A stretch of DNA of 32,532 nt from assembly GCA_964495385.1 (NCBI GenBank), contig CAZBVO010000017.1:1-32532 (forward strand), written 5' to 3'. Below, piece by piece: positions 1 to 9,900 of the stretch (its first letter is position 1; each line of letters starts with the position of its first letter). The notes beneath the pieces were generated by a model, which saw only the letters and a list, made by a program, of their open reading frames with translations, was not told the DNA's origin and searched no databases. The position numbers were made by a program, and so were the translations under genes. The stretch is from CAG-1138 sp964495385. GTDB lineage: Bacteria; Bacillota; Clostridia; Christensenellales; CAG-917.

Positions 1-1
1 T

Positions 2-94
2 TGGCGGAGAAGGAGGGATTCGAACCCTCGAGACGCTTTTGACGCCTACACGATTTCCAGTCGTGCGCCCTCGACCAAGCTAGGCGACTTCTCC
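2..94 (-). tRNA. tRNA-Ser (anticodon GGA), CCA encoded
   Basis: On the minus strand the acceptor stem GGAGAAG pairs with CTTCTCC, followed by discriminator G and an encoded CCA (positions 4-2). The anticodon stem CACGA/TCGTG encloses the loop CTGGAAA, so the anticodon is GGA (56-58 on the plus strand), which reads UCC/UCU serine codons. A long variable arm and a TTCGAAT T-loop fit the serine class II structure. A consensus promoter lies just upstream (118-146). Confidence 0.97.
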
Positions 95-117
95 ACATTC
101 GATTCAATTACTCAACC

Positions 118-146
118 ATTATATAAACAAACGCAAAAAAAGTCAA
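118..146 (-). promoter_or_regulatory. Promoter of the tRNA-Ser gene
   Basis: On the minus strand a TTGACT -35 box (146-141) and a perfect TATAAT -10 box (123-118) are separated by 17 bases and placed about 24 bases before the mature tRNA 5' end. The rest of the interval 95-265 shows no gene. It carries the 3' flank of cysK with only an imperfect GTCG..CGAC hairpin near 214-231, which I do not call a terminator. Confidence 0.8.
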
Positions 147-265
147 GCGGCGAAGCGGCAAAAAGGGAAAAATGTTTTGACAAGTTTGATAATAATATTT
201 GCGGCGGGAGGTGTCGAGCCGAAGCGCGACTTTTGGCGGCGAAAAATTTCAAAATCGGTTCTAAA

Positions 266-1192
266 TCAATCGAAAACTTGCGCCGAAAGGTAGCGATCGC
301 CGCTGTCGGGCAAGAGAGCGACCACGGTTTTTTGCGCATTGAGGTCGGATTTTGCGATATCCACCGCGGCGGCGAGCGCCGCACCCGAGGAAATGCCCGT
401 CAAAATGCCTTCCGTGCGAGCGAAAAGCCGTGCAAATTCCATTGCTTTTTGGTCTGAAACGCAAGCGATTTGGTCGATAACCGACCTATCCAAAACGTCG
501 GGAACGAACCCTGCCCCGATGCCCTGAATGCCATGCGGACCTGCGGCCGAGCCGGAAAGCACGGCAGACGATTGAGGTTCGACCGCCACGACGGTTACGT
601 TTTTGTTTTGCTGTTTGAGGTAGCGTCCCACGCCGCTGATTGTTCCGCCGGTGCCGACGCCTGCGACGAAGAAGTCAACTTTTCCGTCGGTATCCTCGAA
701 GATTTCGGGCCCCGTGGTGCAAAAATGAGCGTACGCATTTACGGGATTTGAGAACTGACCGAGCAGCACGCCTCCCCTTTCCTCGGCGATTTTTTTGGCC
801 AAGGCGATGGAGCCTGCCATGCCCGATTTGCCGTCGGAGAGCACGATTTTTGCACCGTAAGCGGCAATCATCTGCCTGCGTTCGACGGACATGGTGTCGG
901 GCATAACGATGACCACCTCAAAGCCCTTTGCGGCGCCCACGGCGGCGATTCCGATTCCGGTGTTGCCCGAAGTCGGTTCGACGATAAGGCCGCCTTTGGC
1001 CAGTTTGCCCGAGCGCACGGCCTCGTCAATCATTGCGAGAGCCGCCCTGTCCTTCACCGAGCCTGCGGGGTTGAAGAGTTCGAGTTTAACCAGCAACCGC
1101 GCCTTAAGGTCCAGTTTTTTTTCGAGGGCGACGGCGCGCATAAGCGGCGTACGTCCCACGAGATCGGTTTGCGAATTAAAGATTTTTGCCAT
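266..1192 (-). CDS. cysK: Cysteine synthase (O-acetylserine sulfhydrylase)
   Basis: A PLP enzyme of 308 residues that makes L-cysteine from O-acetylserine and sulfide in the cytoplasm. Length and motifs are those of the CysK family: NPAGSVKDR with the PLP lysine at K47, the substrate/cofactor loop PTSGNTG (73-79), the phosphate-binding loop GTGGT (180-184), ISSGAA (267-272) and the C-terminal PDSGDRYLS. The ATG lies only 2 bases after the TAA of the upstream ABC transporter gene, so it is probably the last gene of that leftward operon. The ribosome site is weak (GTGAG), which suggests translational coupling. No riboswitch or T-box is visible in front of it. Family and reaction are secure; the functional link with the transporter is not obvious. 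Confidence 0.95.
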   Translation of the reverse strand: MAKIFNSQTDLVGRTPLMRAVALEKKLDLKARLLVKLELFNPAGSVKDRAALAMIDEAVRSGKLAKGGLIVEPTSGNTGIGIAAVGAAKGFEVVIVMPDTMSVERRQMIAAYGAKIVLSDGKSGMAGSIALAKKIAEERGGVLLGQFSNPVNAYAHFCTTGPEIFEDTDGKVDFFVAGVGTGGTISGVGRYLKQQNKNVTVVAVEPQSSAVLSGSAAGPHGIQGIGAGFVPDVLDRSVIDQIACVSDQKAMEFARLFARTEGILTGISSGAALAAAVDIAKSDLNAQKTVVALLPDSGDRYLSAQVFD

Positions 1193-1194
1193 GT

Positions 1195-3792
1195 TTACTC
1201 ACGGGATTTAAGGATGTTGATAACCTTGATTTTTTTGACTGCGGCAATCGGGAACAGCGCGGCCAACACGGTGAGAACGGCCACGATGCCGACGTCGATG
1301 CCTACGATTTTAGCGTCGAAATACAGCAATCTGAGGCTTTCGAGTCCGTCCGCCTGGATGTTTTCGGCGATGCTTGAAACGAGGATGTCGTTGAACAAAT
1401 TCATTCCGAAGTAGCTTGCCACAAACGTCAAAAGCGAAACGGCGAGGCCGGTCACAAACAGCTGTTCGGCGAACACTGCGCCGATTTTGCTGCTTTTACA
1501 ACCCATAGCCCTCATGACGCCGATTTCGTAAGCGCTGCCCCTGACGTTGCCCACGGCCGAGAACACCAGCATGCCCACAATCAGCACGCACAGAGCGACG
1601 GCGATGTAGAAGAATATGTCATCAAATATATTTACTATATTTATAATATTCTTTAAAACCTTATATTCCTCGTTGCGGACGCCGATGTAGCATTCGGGTT
1701 CGAGGGTGTAGAGGTCCAGCACGTTGTCGGAGTTTTCGACGTAGATAGCGGTCGGGCGTTCGTTTTCCTTTTTGAAAAGCTGCTTGTAGTTGTTGGAAAC
1801 AATCATAACGTAATCGACGGTTTTCACAACGTCCTTGACGACGAATTCCTGGTCGAAAAACGGATCCAAATCGTCGCGGAGGCGGCTTGTCATTGTAAAT
1901 TTTTGTCCGATGAGCTGCTGTTTTATCTCGGCAAACGCCTCGTCCGAAATCGTTTTGTTGTAAGCGGTGCCGAAAAGCGCGTTATACATCGAGATGGTAA
2001 GGATTACTTCGTTGTCGGCAAGCGAGTTGTCTCCTTCGGTCGGGCGGAAGTAGAAATACGAACCGTAAGTGAGGGCGGCGGTTTTCTGCCCTTCGCCCTC
2101 CCCGAGCGTCACGTCCGCATAACACGGGCGAGCGAAACCGCTTGCATTTTCGGCAAAATATTCCGAAACGTAAGCATTGAGGAAGTCGGGATTTAACGAA
2201 TACGTCGAGCAAAGGTGATACCACCCGTACAGCATGGTGTTGTAGACCTCGACTTTGTCAACCTCCTCGCCTGAAAAATACTGTTCGACAAGCGGCATCA
2301 GCACGTCCTTGTAATCGGTTTCGATTACGGCGCAAATGCGGATACGGCTGTTTTGGATGCCGGGCACGCAAATTGCCTCGTAGCGGTCGTTGCCCTCCGA
2401 GTCAAAGCGGGTTGCCGAGCCGAACTTGTAAAACAGATAGCAGTCGGCGATGTAGTCGGTGATGATGACGGCCGAAGTGGTTTTTGCGTCCTCGAGGTTC
2501 CCTGCCAAAACGTTAAGCTTGCCGTTTTTGCCGAATTTTCGGGTAAGATAGCCCGCGTCGCACTGCACGACGCCGTTGGTTTCGGTTGCATAAAGCTTTT
2601 TAAACAGGGTTGCAACGTCCACGTTTGCAAGCACTTCGGTGTTGTACGTTCGCTCGGCAAGCGACCACATAACGGGATATTGAAGCATAATATTGCCGCC
2701 GTTTATATCGCTGACCCTTGCAATTTCCTCATCGGTGAGGGCAAAGAGTTTTGGGTAGTCGACGTTAACCTTATACTCGGTTGAAGTAAGCTCGTTCACC
2801 TGCCCTTTTTTGAGGATGAGGCCGTTGTCGCCGTTGTCGGCTATGTAGTTTTGCACCTGTTTTTTGCCGTCCACCATGGTAAGCACCTGCGAGAGGCCGA
2901 ACAGAGTCATAAGCCCCGAGATGACCACCACCATCAAAGCGGCAACCAGCTTTTTCTTTTTCAAAAACACGCCTGCGTACTTGTTTACGCTTCTAACCGA
3001 CATGTTTTTGCGTTTGGTTTTGACGTAAACGGAGGTGTCTTCGGGCTGAACGCTTGGCACGAAGCCGCTTGTGTTTTGCGAAATTTGCACCTTGCCCTTT
3101 TGTTTTTTGACGGTTTCGTTGAGGGTTTGAATTTCCGCCTCGTCCAAAGTTTTCCTAAACGGCAAAACGATGTCGGGGAGGTTTATTTTCAAGCTGTCGT
3201 CGTAGTCGGAAACACGGGTTTGGTCGCTTATGATTTCGCCGTCGGCAAGCTCGATTATGCGGTCGCCGTACTTGAAAGCGTCGTCCGAGTTGTGCGACAC
3301 CAAAACGATGAGTTTTTCACGGCTGAGCTGTTTTAGGATGTCCAAAACCACCTTAGATGTGCGGCTGTCGATGTTGCCGGTTGGCTCGTCGGCCAAAATG
3401 GTAGGGGGATCTTTTGCGAGGGCGCGAGCGATTGCAACACGCTGTTTTTGCCCTGCCGAAAGCTGTTTGGTCAACCTTGTTTCAAGCCCCTCGAGGCCAA
3501 CGGACTTCAGCAGAGCGTCCACGTCGCAATCCTTTTTGCGCTGGAGGTCCAACACCAGCCTGACGTTTTCCCTGACGTCCAGCTGATCCATGAGGCAGAA
3601 ATCCTGAAAGATGAAGCCTATTTTTTGGTTGCGCATGTGGTCGAAGTCGGCGGCGGAAAACTTGTCGAAGCTTTTGCCGTCAAAAATCACTTCGCCCGAC
3701 GTTTTTTTGTCGAAGCCTGCCAAAATGTTCAGAAGCGTGGACTTTCCGCTTCCGCTTTTGCCGAGGATAAACACCATGCCTTTTTCGGGCAA
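1195..3792 (-). CDS. MacB/FtsX-type ABC transporter, fused ATPase and permease (N-terminus frameshifted)
   Basis: Open frame of 865 codons beginning at a TTG (3792). Residues 1-190 are an ABC ATPase of the LolD/MacB type: Walker A GKSGSGKST (11-19), signature LSAGQKQ (111-117), Walker B TILADEP (131-137), switch histidine H167. A Lys-rich linker is followed by one membrane helix (about 286-308), a long predicted extracytoplasmic region of some 400 residues, and three C-terminal helices, which is the MacB/FtsX layout. The frame starts in the middle of the ATPase fold: the missing first strand is present in another frame up to an ATG at 3874 (see the entry for 3793-3874), giving about 892 residues after correction. 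It follows the giant Ig-like gene by 63 bases and precedes cysK by 2. Its family works as tension-driven exporters or as sensors/exporters of peptides and lipids; the substrate here is unknown. Confidence 0.88.
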   Translation of the reverse strand: MPEKGMVFILGKSGSGKSTLLNILAGFDKKTSGEVIFDGKSFDKFSAADFDHMRNQKIGFIFQDFCLMDQLDVRENVRLVLDLQRKKDCDVDALLKSVGLEGLETRLTKQLSAGQKQRVAIARALAKDPPTILADEPTGNIDSRTSKVVLDILKQLSREKLIVLVSHNSDDAFKYGDRIIELADGEIISDQTRVSDYDDSLKINLPDIVLPFRKTLDEAEIQTLNETVKKQKGKVQISQNTSGFVPSVQPEDTSVYVKTKRKNMSVRSVNKYAGVFLKKKKLVAALMVVVISGLMTLFGLSQVLTMVDGKKQVQNYIADNGDNGLILKKGQVNELTSTEYKVNVDYPKLFALTDEEIARVSDINGGNIMLQYPVMWSLAERTYNTEVLANVDVATLFKKLYATETNGVVQCDAGYLTRKFGKNGKLNVLAGNLEDAKTTSAVIITDYIADCYLFYKFGSATRFDSEGNDRYEAICVPGIQNSRIRICAVIETDYKDVLMPLVEQYFSGEEVDKVEVYNTMLYGWYHLCSTYSLNPDFLNAYVSEYFAENASGFARPCYADVTLGEGEGQKTAALTYGSYFYFRPTEGDNSLADNEVILTISMYNALFGTAYNKTISDEAFAEIKQQLIGQKFTMTSRLRDDLDPFFDQEFVVKDVVKTVDYVMIVSNNYKQLFKKENERPTAIYVENSDNVLDLYTLEPECYIGVRNEEYKVLKNIINIVNIFDDIFFYIAVALCVLIVGMLVFSAVGNVRGSAYEIGVMRAMGCKSSKIGAVFAEQLFVTGLAVSLLTFVASYFGMNLFNDILVSSIAENIQADGLESLRLLYFDAKIVGIDVGIVAVLTVLAALFPIAAVKKIKVINILKSRE

Positions 3793-3874
3793 AGTAAAGC
3801 TTACCCCCTTGAGGGCCTGACACTCCGAATGTTTTGTTTTGTAAGTTTTTGTAAGGTTTTTTTACTCTTATCAT
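3793..3874 (-). pseudogene. Out-of-frame N-terminus of the MacB/FtsX-type transporter
   Basis: From the ATG at 3874 the reading begins MIRVK and then enters a run of seven A on the minus strand (plus-strand T7, 3857-3863). Removing one A gives MIRVKNLTKTYKTKHS and continues directly into the ATPase frame (...QALKGVSFTLPEKGM), an exact match to the usual start of LolD/MacB-type ATPases. As written, the two pieces are joined by a +1 shift. The cause may be a homopolymer error in the assembly, a real mutation, or slippage at the A run. Confidence 0.85.
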
Positions 3875-3898
3875 TGTTTTTGCACTCTGTGCTTTTTT

Positions 3899-3926
3899 CG
3901 GCGGCGGAAATCCGCCGCCCGTTTTT
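3899..3926. repeat. GC-rich inverted repeat between giant gene and ABC transporter gene
   Basis: GGCGGCGGA (3900-3908) pairs with TCCGCCGCC (3911-3919). On the plus strand it is followed by T5 (3922-3926). On the minus strand, in the direction of both flanking genes, it is followed by A residues, so it lacks the U tract of an intrinsic terminator for them. It may be an mRNA processing or stabilising hairpin, allowing read-through from the giant gene into the transporter gene. Confidence 0.55.
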
Positions 3927-3937
3927 AAATTTGACGT

Positions 3938-6900
3938 TTAATCGCCGTCGTACAGACGTTTTATCCTCAAGGCTCTGTTGGCCATATAGGTGTAGTTTAA
4001 GGTGCCGTCCGCCAAAAATTCGTCGCTGTAGCGAGGGTAATCGTCGGTGTTAGGGTATGACCAGCACGCCAACGCGCCTATGCTTATGATGCTGTAAGTC
4101 ATTTTTTGCAAACCGCCCGTAATAGCGTTTGTGCCGTCGTCGCAGGCCTCGTACTGCCCCGTCGCCTCGTTCCAGAACTTGACCGAACGTTTTGTCGGGC
4201 TGTTTTTGCCGCTGAACACAACTATGTTGGCGTAGTACTCGCCGTTCACCTTTTCAACGTAGTCAGGGAAGTTCTTTTCAAGCTCTTTAGGCACGTTTAC
4301 AAGCTTTAGAAATGAGCTGAAATCCTCAAAAGCATCCTGATTTTGGAAGTTGTAAACGTCCAAAAAGCCTTTTATGCTGAACGTGTCGTACTGCGCTTCC
4401 ATAGCCGTGAGGCCGCCATCGTAAACAAGGATGTCCTCAACGTAAGCCCCCTCTGTTTCGGCAGTCAAAACTATGCTTTCATAGTTCATATTTCGAAATA
4501 TGCAACGCTTGATATAACCTACAGCGGTACTTCTTTCAATTCCGCGATACATGTTGTAAAGTTCAGTGTAGTAAACCCTCGAAGAGCTGGAAATTTCAAG
4601 GTTGTAATCCTTTTTGTTGGAACTGTTGTTTGCACCCTTAAAAGATGCATTGTACAACCTCTTGATGCTTACGCCTATCCAATCCCATTTCGTATAAGTT
4701 TCCTCGCTTGTTGCAAGGTTGCGGACGTTGTAGTTTAAAAGATAGCCGTTACCGTAGATGACGGTTTTGCTCACGTACGATTCCATACGAACCGCCGTGC
4801 CCGAATCGATCATGGCCTGTTCGTCATCGTCGCCCAAATTGACGTGCAATACCGCAGGATCGCTGTTTTTGAAGCCTTCGAAGTCAAACACGTTGGTGCC
4901 TTGCACGACGTGGAAGACGTAGCTGTAAAACACGTTGCCCTTGCCGTCGGTTGCGCTGACGGTTACAAGGCCGTTGCTTTCGAAATCGTCGTTTATGACG
5001 TTGTTTTCGTCCATGGCCGCAAACGAGCCGAAATCGACGTTGACACTGCCGTCCGAAACGCCCGTTACTTTTACCGCCGAGTTTGACGTTGTCCAAACAA
5101 TTTTGTCGTACAAACTTGCCGGCGAAACGTTGACTTTCATTTTGTAGTAGCTGACTTTGCCGCCGTAGTAGGAGGTGTTTCCGAACAACCTCACCTGTTG
5201 CAAGCCGAAGTCGGCGTCGGTGTTGTTGTCCAAATCGCCAAAGTCAACCGACTGCACGCCGAAGCGGCTGAGACGGAAGGTAACCGTTTTGAGGTTTTTG
5301 TACTTGACCGTGACGGTGCCTTCGAAATGAGGCTGATCCGCAACAGACGGCGTGAACACCGTAACGTTTTTGCCGTCACGTTCGACTCGGCCGTCCGAAA
5401 CGCTTATTTCAAACGTCGACCAATCGAAATCGGCCGCAGACGGCGAAATTTGTATGCTGAAACTGAAATAGTCACGGTTCCACTCGAGGTCGAACACGTC
5501 GTCTGAGTTTATGGTTTTGCCACTGCCCGAGAGCGTAAAATCGACAATGTCTGCAACGTACTGCACGTTCACCGTGGTTTGAGATGCGCCGTCGCCCGAC
5601 TTAAACGTTATGCTGTAAGTGCCGTAGGTAGGCATGGTAAGCACGCTTCCGTCAAAGCTTGCGCCGCCCGTAACAGTCCAGGTGTAGCTTGTGTCGCTGA
5701 CGTTGAGCGGCCAAACTTTTGCGCTCAACGAAACCGCGTTCGACAACGTTACAACCGAGGTCACCTCGCTGCCGCCGTAGTTGACTTTGATGCTTTCCGA
5801 CTTGATTTTGACGTTAACCGAAACCTTTGTTTTGACGTCGCCCACGCCTATTTCGATGTCGCCCTTGCCCTTCTTGAGGCCTTTGACCATAACCTTGTTG
5901 CCCGAAACGCTGACGCTGATTGCTTCGTCGTTGGTGCAGGTTGCCGTCAGTTTGCCGCTTATGTCGAAGTCGGCAGGTTTGACGTTTTTCACCTCGAAGG
6001 TAAGCTGCCTTTCGCCGAGATAAAACTCGTACTCGGACTGCGCCAAGCTTCCGCTCTCCGTAAGCTCGAAGCCCGACAGGCGCCCGTAGGAACTTGTTAC
6101 CATCAACGTCTTTTGACATTCCGTAACGTTTTTGGTAAGGCCGTTTTCGTCCGTGTAGTCGTAAACAACCGCCACAGTGACCGTCAAAATGCCCGCCTTT
6201 TTAAATTTTATCACGCCGTCGGCGCTTACGTCCGCTATGCTTGCGTCGTAAGTGTAGGCAATGCGCTTTTCGTAAACTGCGTCCGAAGGCAAAATGCTTG
6301 GCAAAATTGCAATTTCCGTCTTGCAAGTGTCCAAAGTCAACTGCTTCAAATCCTCGTTGCCGACAACCAGCTCGGTGGCCGATTTGTGAACAAACACTTC
6401 AACCTGCTTGCTCCATGCCGCACCTGCCGATTCGCTTGCGCTGACCTTGACCGTTGCGTAGCCGCCTTTTATGGCACGCAAAACGTCGCCGTCTATGGCA
6501 ACTACGTCGCTGCCGGACAAAATTTCATACGTGAAGTTCATCTGTCTGCCCAAAGGCAACGGATAGAAGGTGGTTTTTTCGCCCGAATCGCCGTCCAAAA
6601 CAACGTTCACGTTGTCCGCCACTTGGGTTATTCTGTTTTGAGTGTTTCTTATCGCAACCTGACAGCTTACTCCGTCGGTGCCGTCGCTGTTTACCGCAGT
6701 TACGGTTATCACCGCTTTGCCGTCGGCGGTTTTGAAGGTCACGACGCCGTATCCGTCAACCGTGGCCACGCTTTCGTCCGAACTTGAATATTTCAAAGTG
6801 TAGTCGGACGGCTTGGTGCCGGCGTATGCCGTCGCCACGCTNNNNNNNNNNNNNNNNNNNNNNNNNNNNNNNNNNNNNNNNNNNNNNNNNNNNNNNNNNN

Positions 6901-9900
6901 NNNNNNNNNNNNNNNNNNNNNNNNNNNNNNNNNNNNNNNNNTGCGCACCGTAAATTTGACCGAGGTCAAAGCTTTCCTTGGCCGACAAAACGTTGCCCGC
7001 ATCCGTCGTAAACGCTATGCTCGACACCTCTTCGGTTACAACCGCTTTGAGGCTTCTGCCCGACGAGGTAAGCACGAACTCGCCACCCTTTAAGGCCTTA
7101 AACACCTTGGTTGCCGAATTGACTTCCTGCACGTAATCGGCCTTTGCCGCAAAGTCGAACCATACGTCCTCTGCGCCGAACCTCGAATCCTCGACGTAAA
7201 GCCTGCCTGCGTGCAAAACAACCTTTTCGGTTGCGTCGTCAATGCGCAAAATTTCAACTGCCTCGGCAACTCTTACCACTTGCAAAACCGCCGATGCGTT
7301 TCCGTCGGTGGCCTTGACGGTTATTTTTACCGCGCCTTCCGCCGCCGCAAACTTAACTACGTTTCCGACCACGGTTGCAACCGAGCTGTCGGACGAAGTT
7401 ACGCTTACGCCCGTCAAAGTCGGCTCCGTTGCCGTCAACGATTTCAGCGCATAATCTAAGCTGTATTCCGACGTTTTGACAACCACTCTTCCTACTTCGT
7501 CGCCGCCGTCGGTGAAAGTGATTTTGTCAATTCGTTTGTCCACACGGAAGCTTGCTTCCTTCTTCAACAAGCCGCCCTTTCCGTCGGCCGTTTGCACGGT
7601 TACGGTGACTTTTCCCGCCCCGACAACCGTCAAAATGCCGTCTTTCGACACCTTTGCGATGCCTTCATCGGACGAAACATACTCGAATTCAGGCGAAATA
7701 ACGCCGTATTTAGGTTGTTTTACCGTTGTATTTTTTGCAAAATCGAAATCGCCGGCATAGTCGTCCGCAACAACGTCCGTCGGGCCCGTTACCTCGATGC
7801 CCGTAGGTGCGCCGTTGGTCGACCACACGTTAAACGACTTGGTTATGCTGTACTCGCCGTAAAAATCGTTGCCCGTAGCCGTGACCGTTACGGTGACTCT
7901 GCCTCCCGAAACGAAGGTCAACGTTCCGTCTGCCGAAACCGTGGCAACCGATTTATCGTTTGTTTTGTACGATACAGTTGGCTTAGTGCCGTCGGCATTA
8001 AGGGCCGAACCTAAGTCCGCTCCGCCGATAAGCAAGGTTTTGGACGCCGTGTTGTGCTGATTGTCCAAATTAGTCACAACCGCTTCCGTTCCGTCCGCCA
8101 AAACGTCTTTGACAAACAGCCCTTCGATGCTCTCCGCCTGCAGCGTCGACACTATTTTTTTGGTGTATTCGATGCCGTTTAAGGTGTAAGTCAGCTCGCC
8201 TACGCCCGATTTTGCCGAAACGTAGTTGCCTCTGCCGTCCGAAGTCAGCTCGACGCCGTCGGCGGAAACAAAGTGCACTTCGCCCTCCTCCGAGTACCAG
8301 GCAAACTTGTCGCCCGTCGGCACTACAACCGTTTCGCCGTCAACCGTTGCCGTCGAAATAAGACTTGTGGTCACAAATTTGACCGTCCCGACAAGCTTTC
8401 CGCCAACTTTAAACTCAACCGCCACCTCTGCGTTCTCGGCCAGGAACACCAGCCTTGTGCCGTCAAGTTTTGCGTTTGCAAGCGAATCATCGGTGAGATT
8501 ATAAGTTATTTCAAGGTCCCTGTTTGCGTCGGACGGATAAAAATCGGTGCGCAAAAATACGAATGCGTTTTCAAGCACTGCCGTTGACAAAATTTCCGAA
8601 ACCCTCGTGCTTCCCAGCAACACGTCCGTTGCCGACCTTAACACGCTGACCGTCAATTTCTTTTGGTCGCCCGATTCGGTGGACAGCAAAACTTCAAACT
8701 CGCCGCCCTTGTTTACCGTCAGCAAAACGCCGTCTGCCGTGCCGTTTTCCGAGGACAGACTGGTTGCCGAAACACTGCTCTTTTCCGCCGTGTGCGGATA
8801 AACGTCAAACAATCTTGTCAAATCAAACACGTTTTTGGATGCGTCGGCGTTGTCGAATTCAAACTCCGCTTTGTCCGAAGTCAACGTCAGCCTGCGAGCC
8901 GCGCCAAAGGTGCTTTCAACCATGATTGACGCCTTTACGCCCGATTTCGGTTCCGTCGCCGTCAACGTCACCGCCCCTGCCTTTTTGAAGGTCAGAACGC
9001 CCGTTTCCGCATCGTATTCGGCCACCGCCCCGTTCGACGACGACCATTCGAGTGTTTTGTAGGTTGCGTCCGCAGGAAGCACCGTGCTGTTTATCTTGAC
9101 CGATTTGTCCGCAGTCAAATAGCCTTCGTCCAACCGAGACGTGTCGGCAAACGACAAACCGATGCTTTGCGTTTTGATTATTGCCTTAAATTTGTACGTT
9201 TTGCCTGCAACTGCAATTTCGAAATCGCCTGCCGCAACAGGTGTTATCACTGCGCCCGAACTCACGGTAACGCCGCTGCTGTCGGCCATAAATCCGAATT
9301 CGAGAGCGTCCGCCACGGATGCCAAGTCCTCGTCGGACAGTTGCAGAACAAACGCCTTGCCTGCTTCCCTTTCCGTCACGCCGTCGGAAGCCGACACCGT
9401 TTCGTTGCTGCCGCCGTAAACAACCGCAACGTATCCCTTTATGCCGTTTTGAGTTGCAATTTCAACCTTGACAAGCCCTGCTGCGGTAAACGTCAGTTTG
9501 CCGTCGTCCACCGAAGCAAAATCGCACTCGCCGACAATGCTGTACGAAACGTCGTCAAGATAGTTTGCCGTGGTCGGCAAAACGCTGTAAAGCCCCGTCA
9601 AATCGAAATGCGCCGACCGAGCATAATAAACTTTTTGTGCAATCGAAATATCGGTCGGTTTTTCGTTTACCGTAACCGCTACGGTGTGCGACACCACATC
9701 GGTTGCCGTCTTTATGCTTATCGTCAGCGTTGCAACGCCGCCGAAAAGTGCGTTCAAACGTGTATTTTCGACAATTTCCGCGCAGTCGCCGTCAATGGCA
9801 AACGAAACGTACGAAAGGTCGGCGCCGTACGGATTTATTTTGCGAATAAGGCTGTTTAAATCCAACGAACCGCCCTTTTCGATGCTTATCGGCGAAAGGT

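Noticed and set aside
177..200. Plus-strand TTGACA followed by TAATAT-like sequence
   Set aside because: The spacer is only about 10 bases and no plus-strand gene follows.
3790..3792. TTG as the real start of the MacB/FtsX-type transporter
   Set aside because: It would remove the first strand of the ATPase fold, which is encoded directly upstream in another frame behind an ATG.
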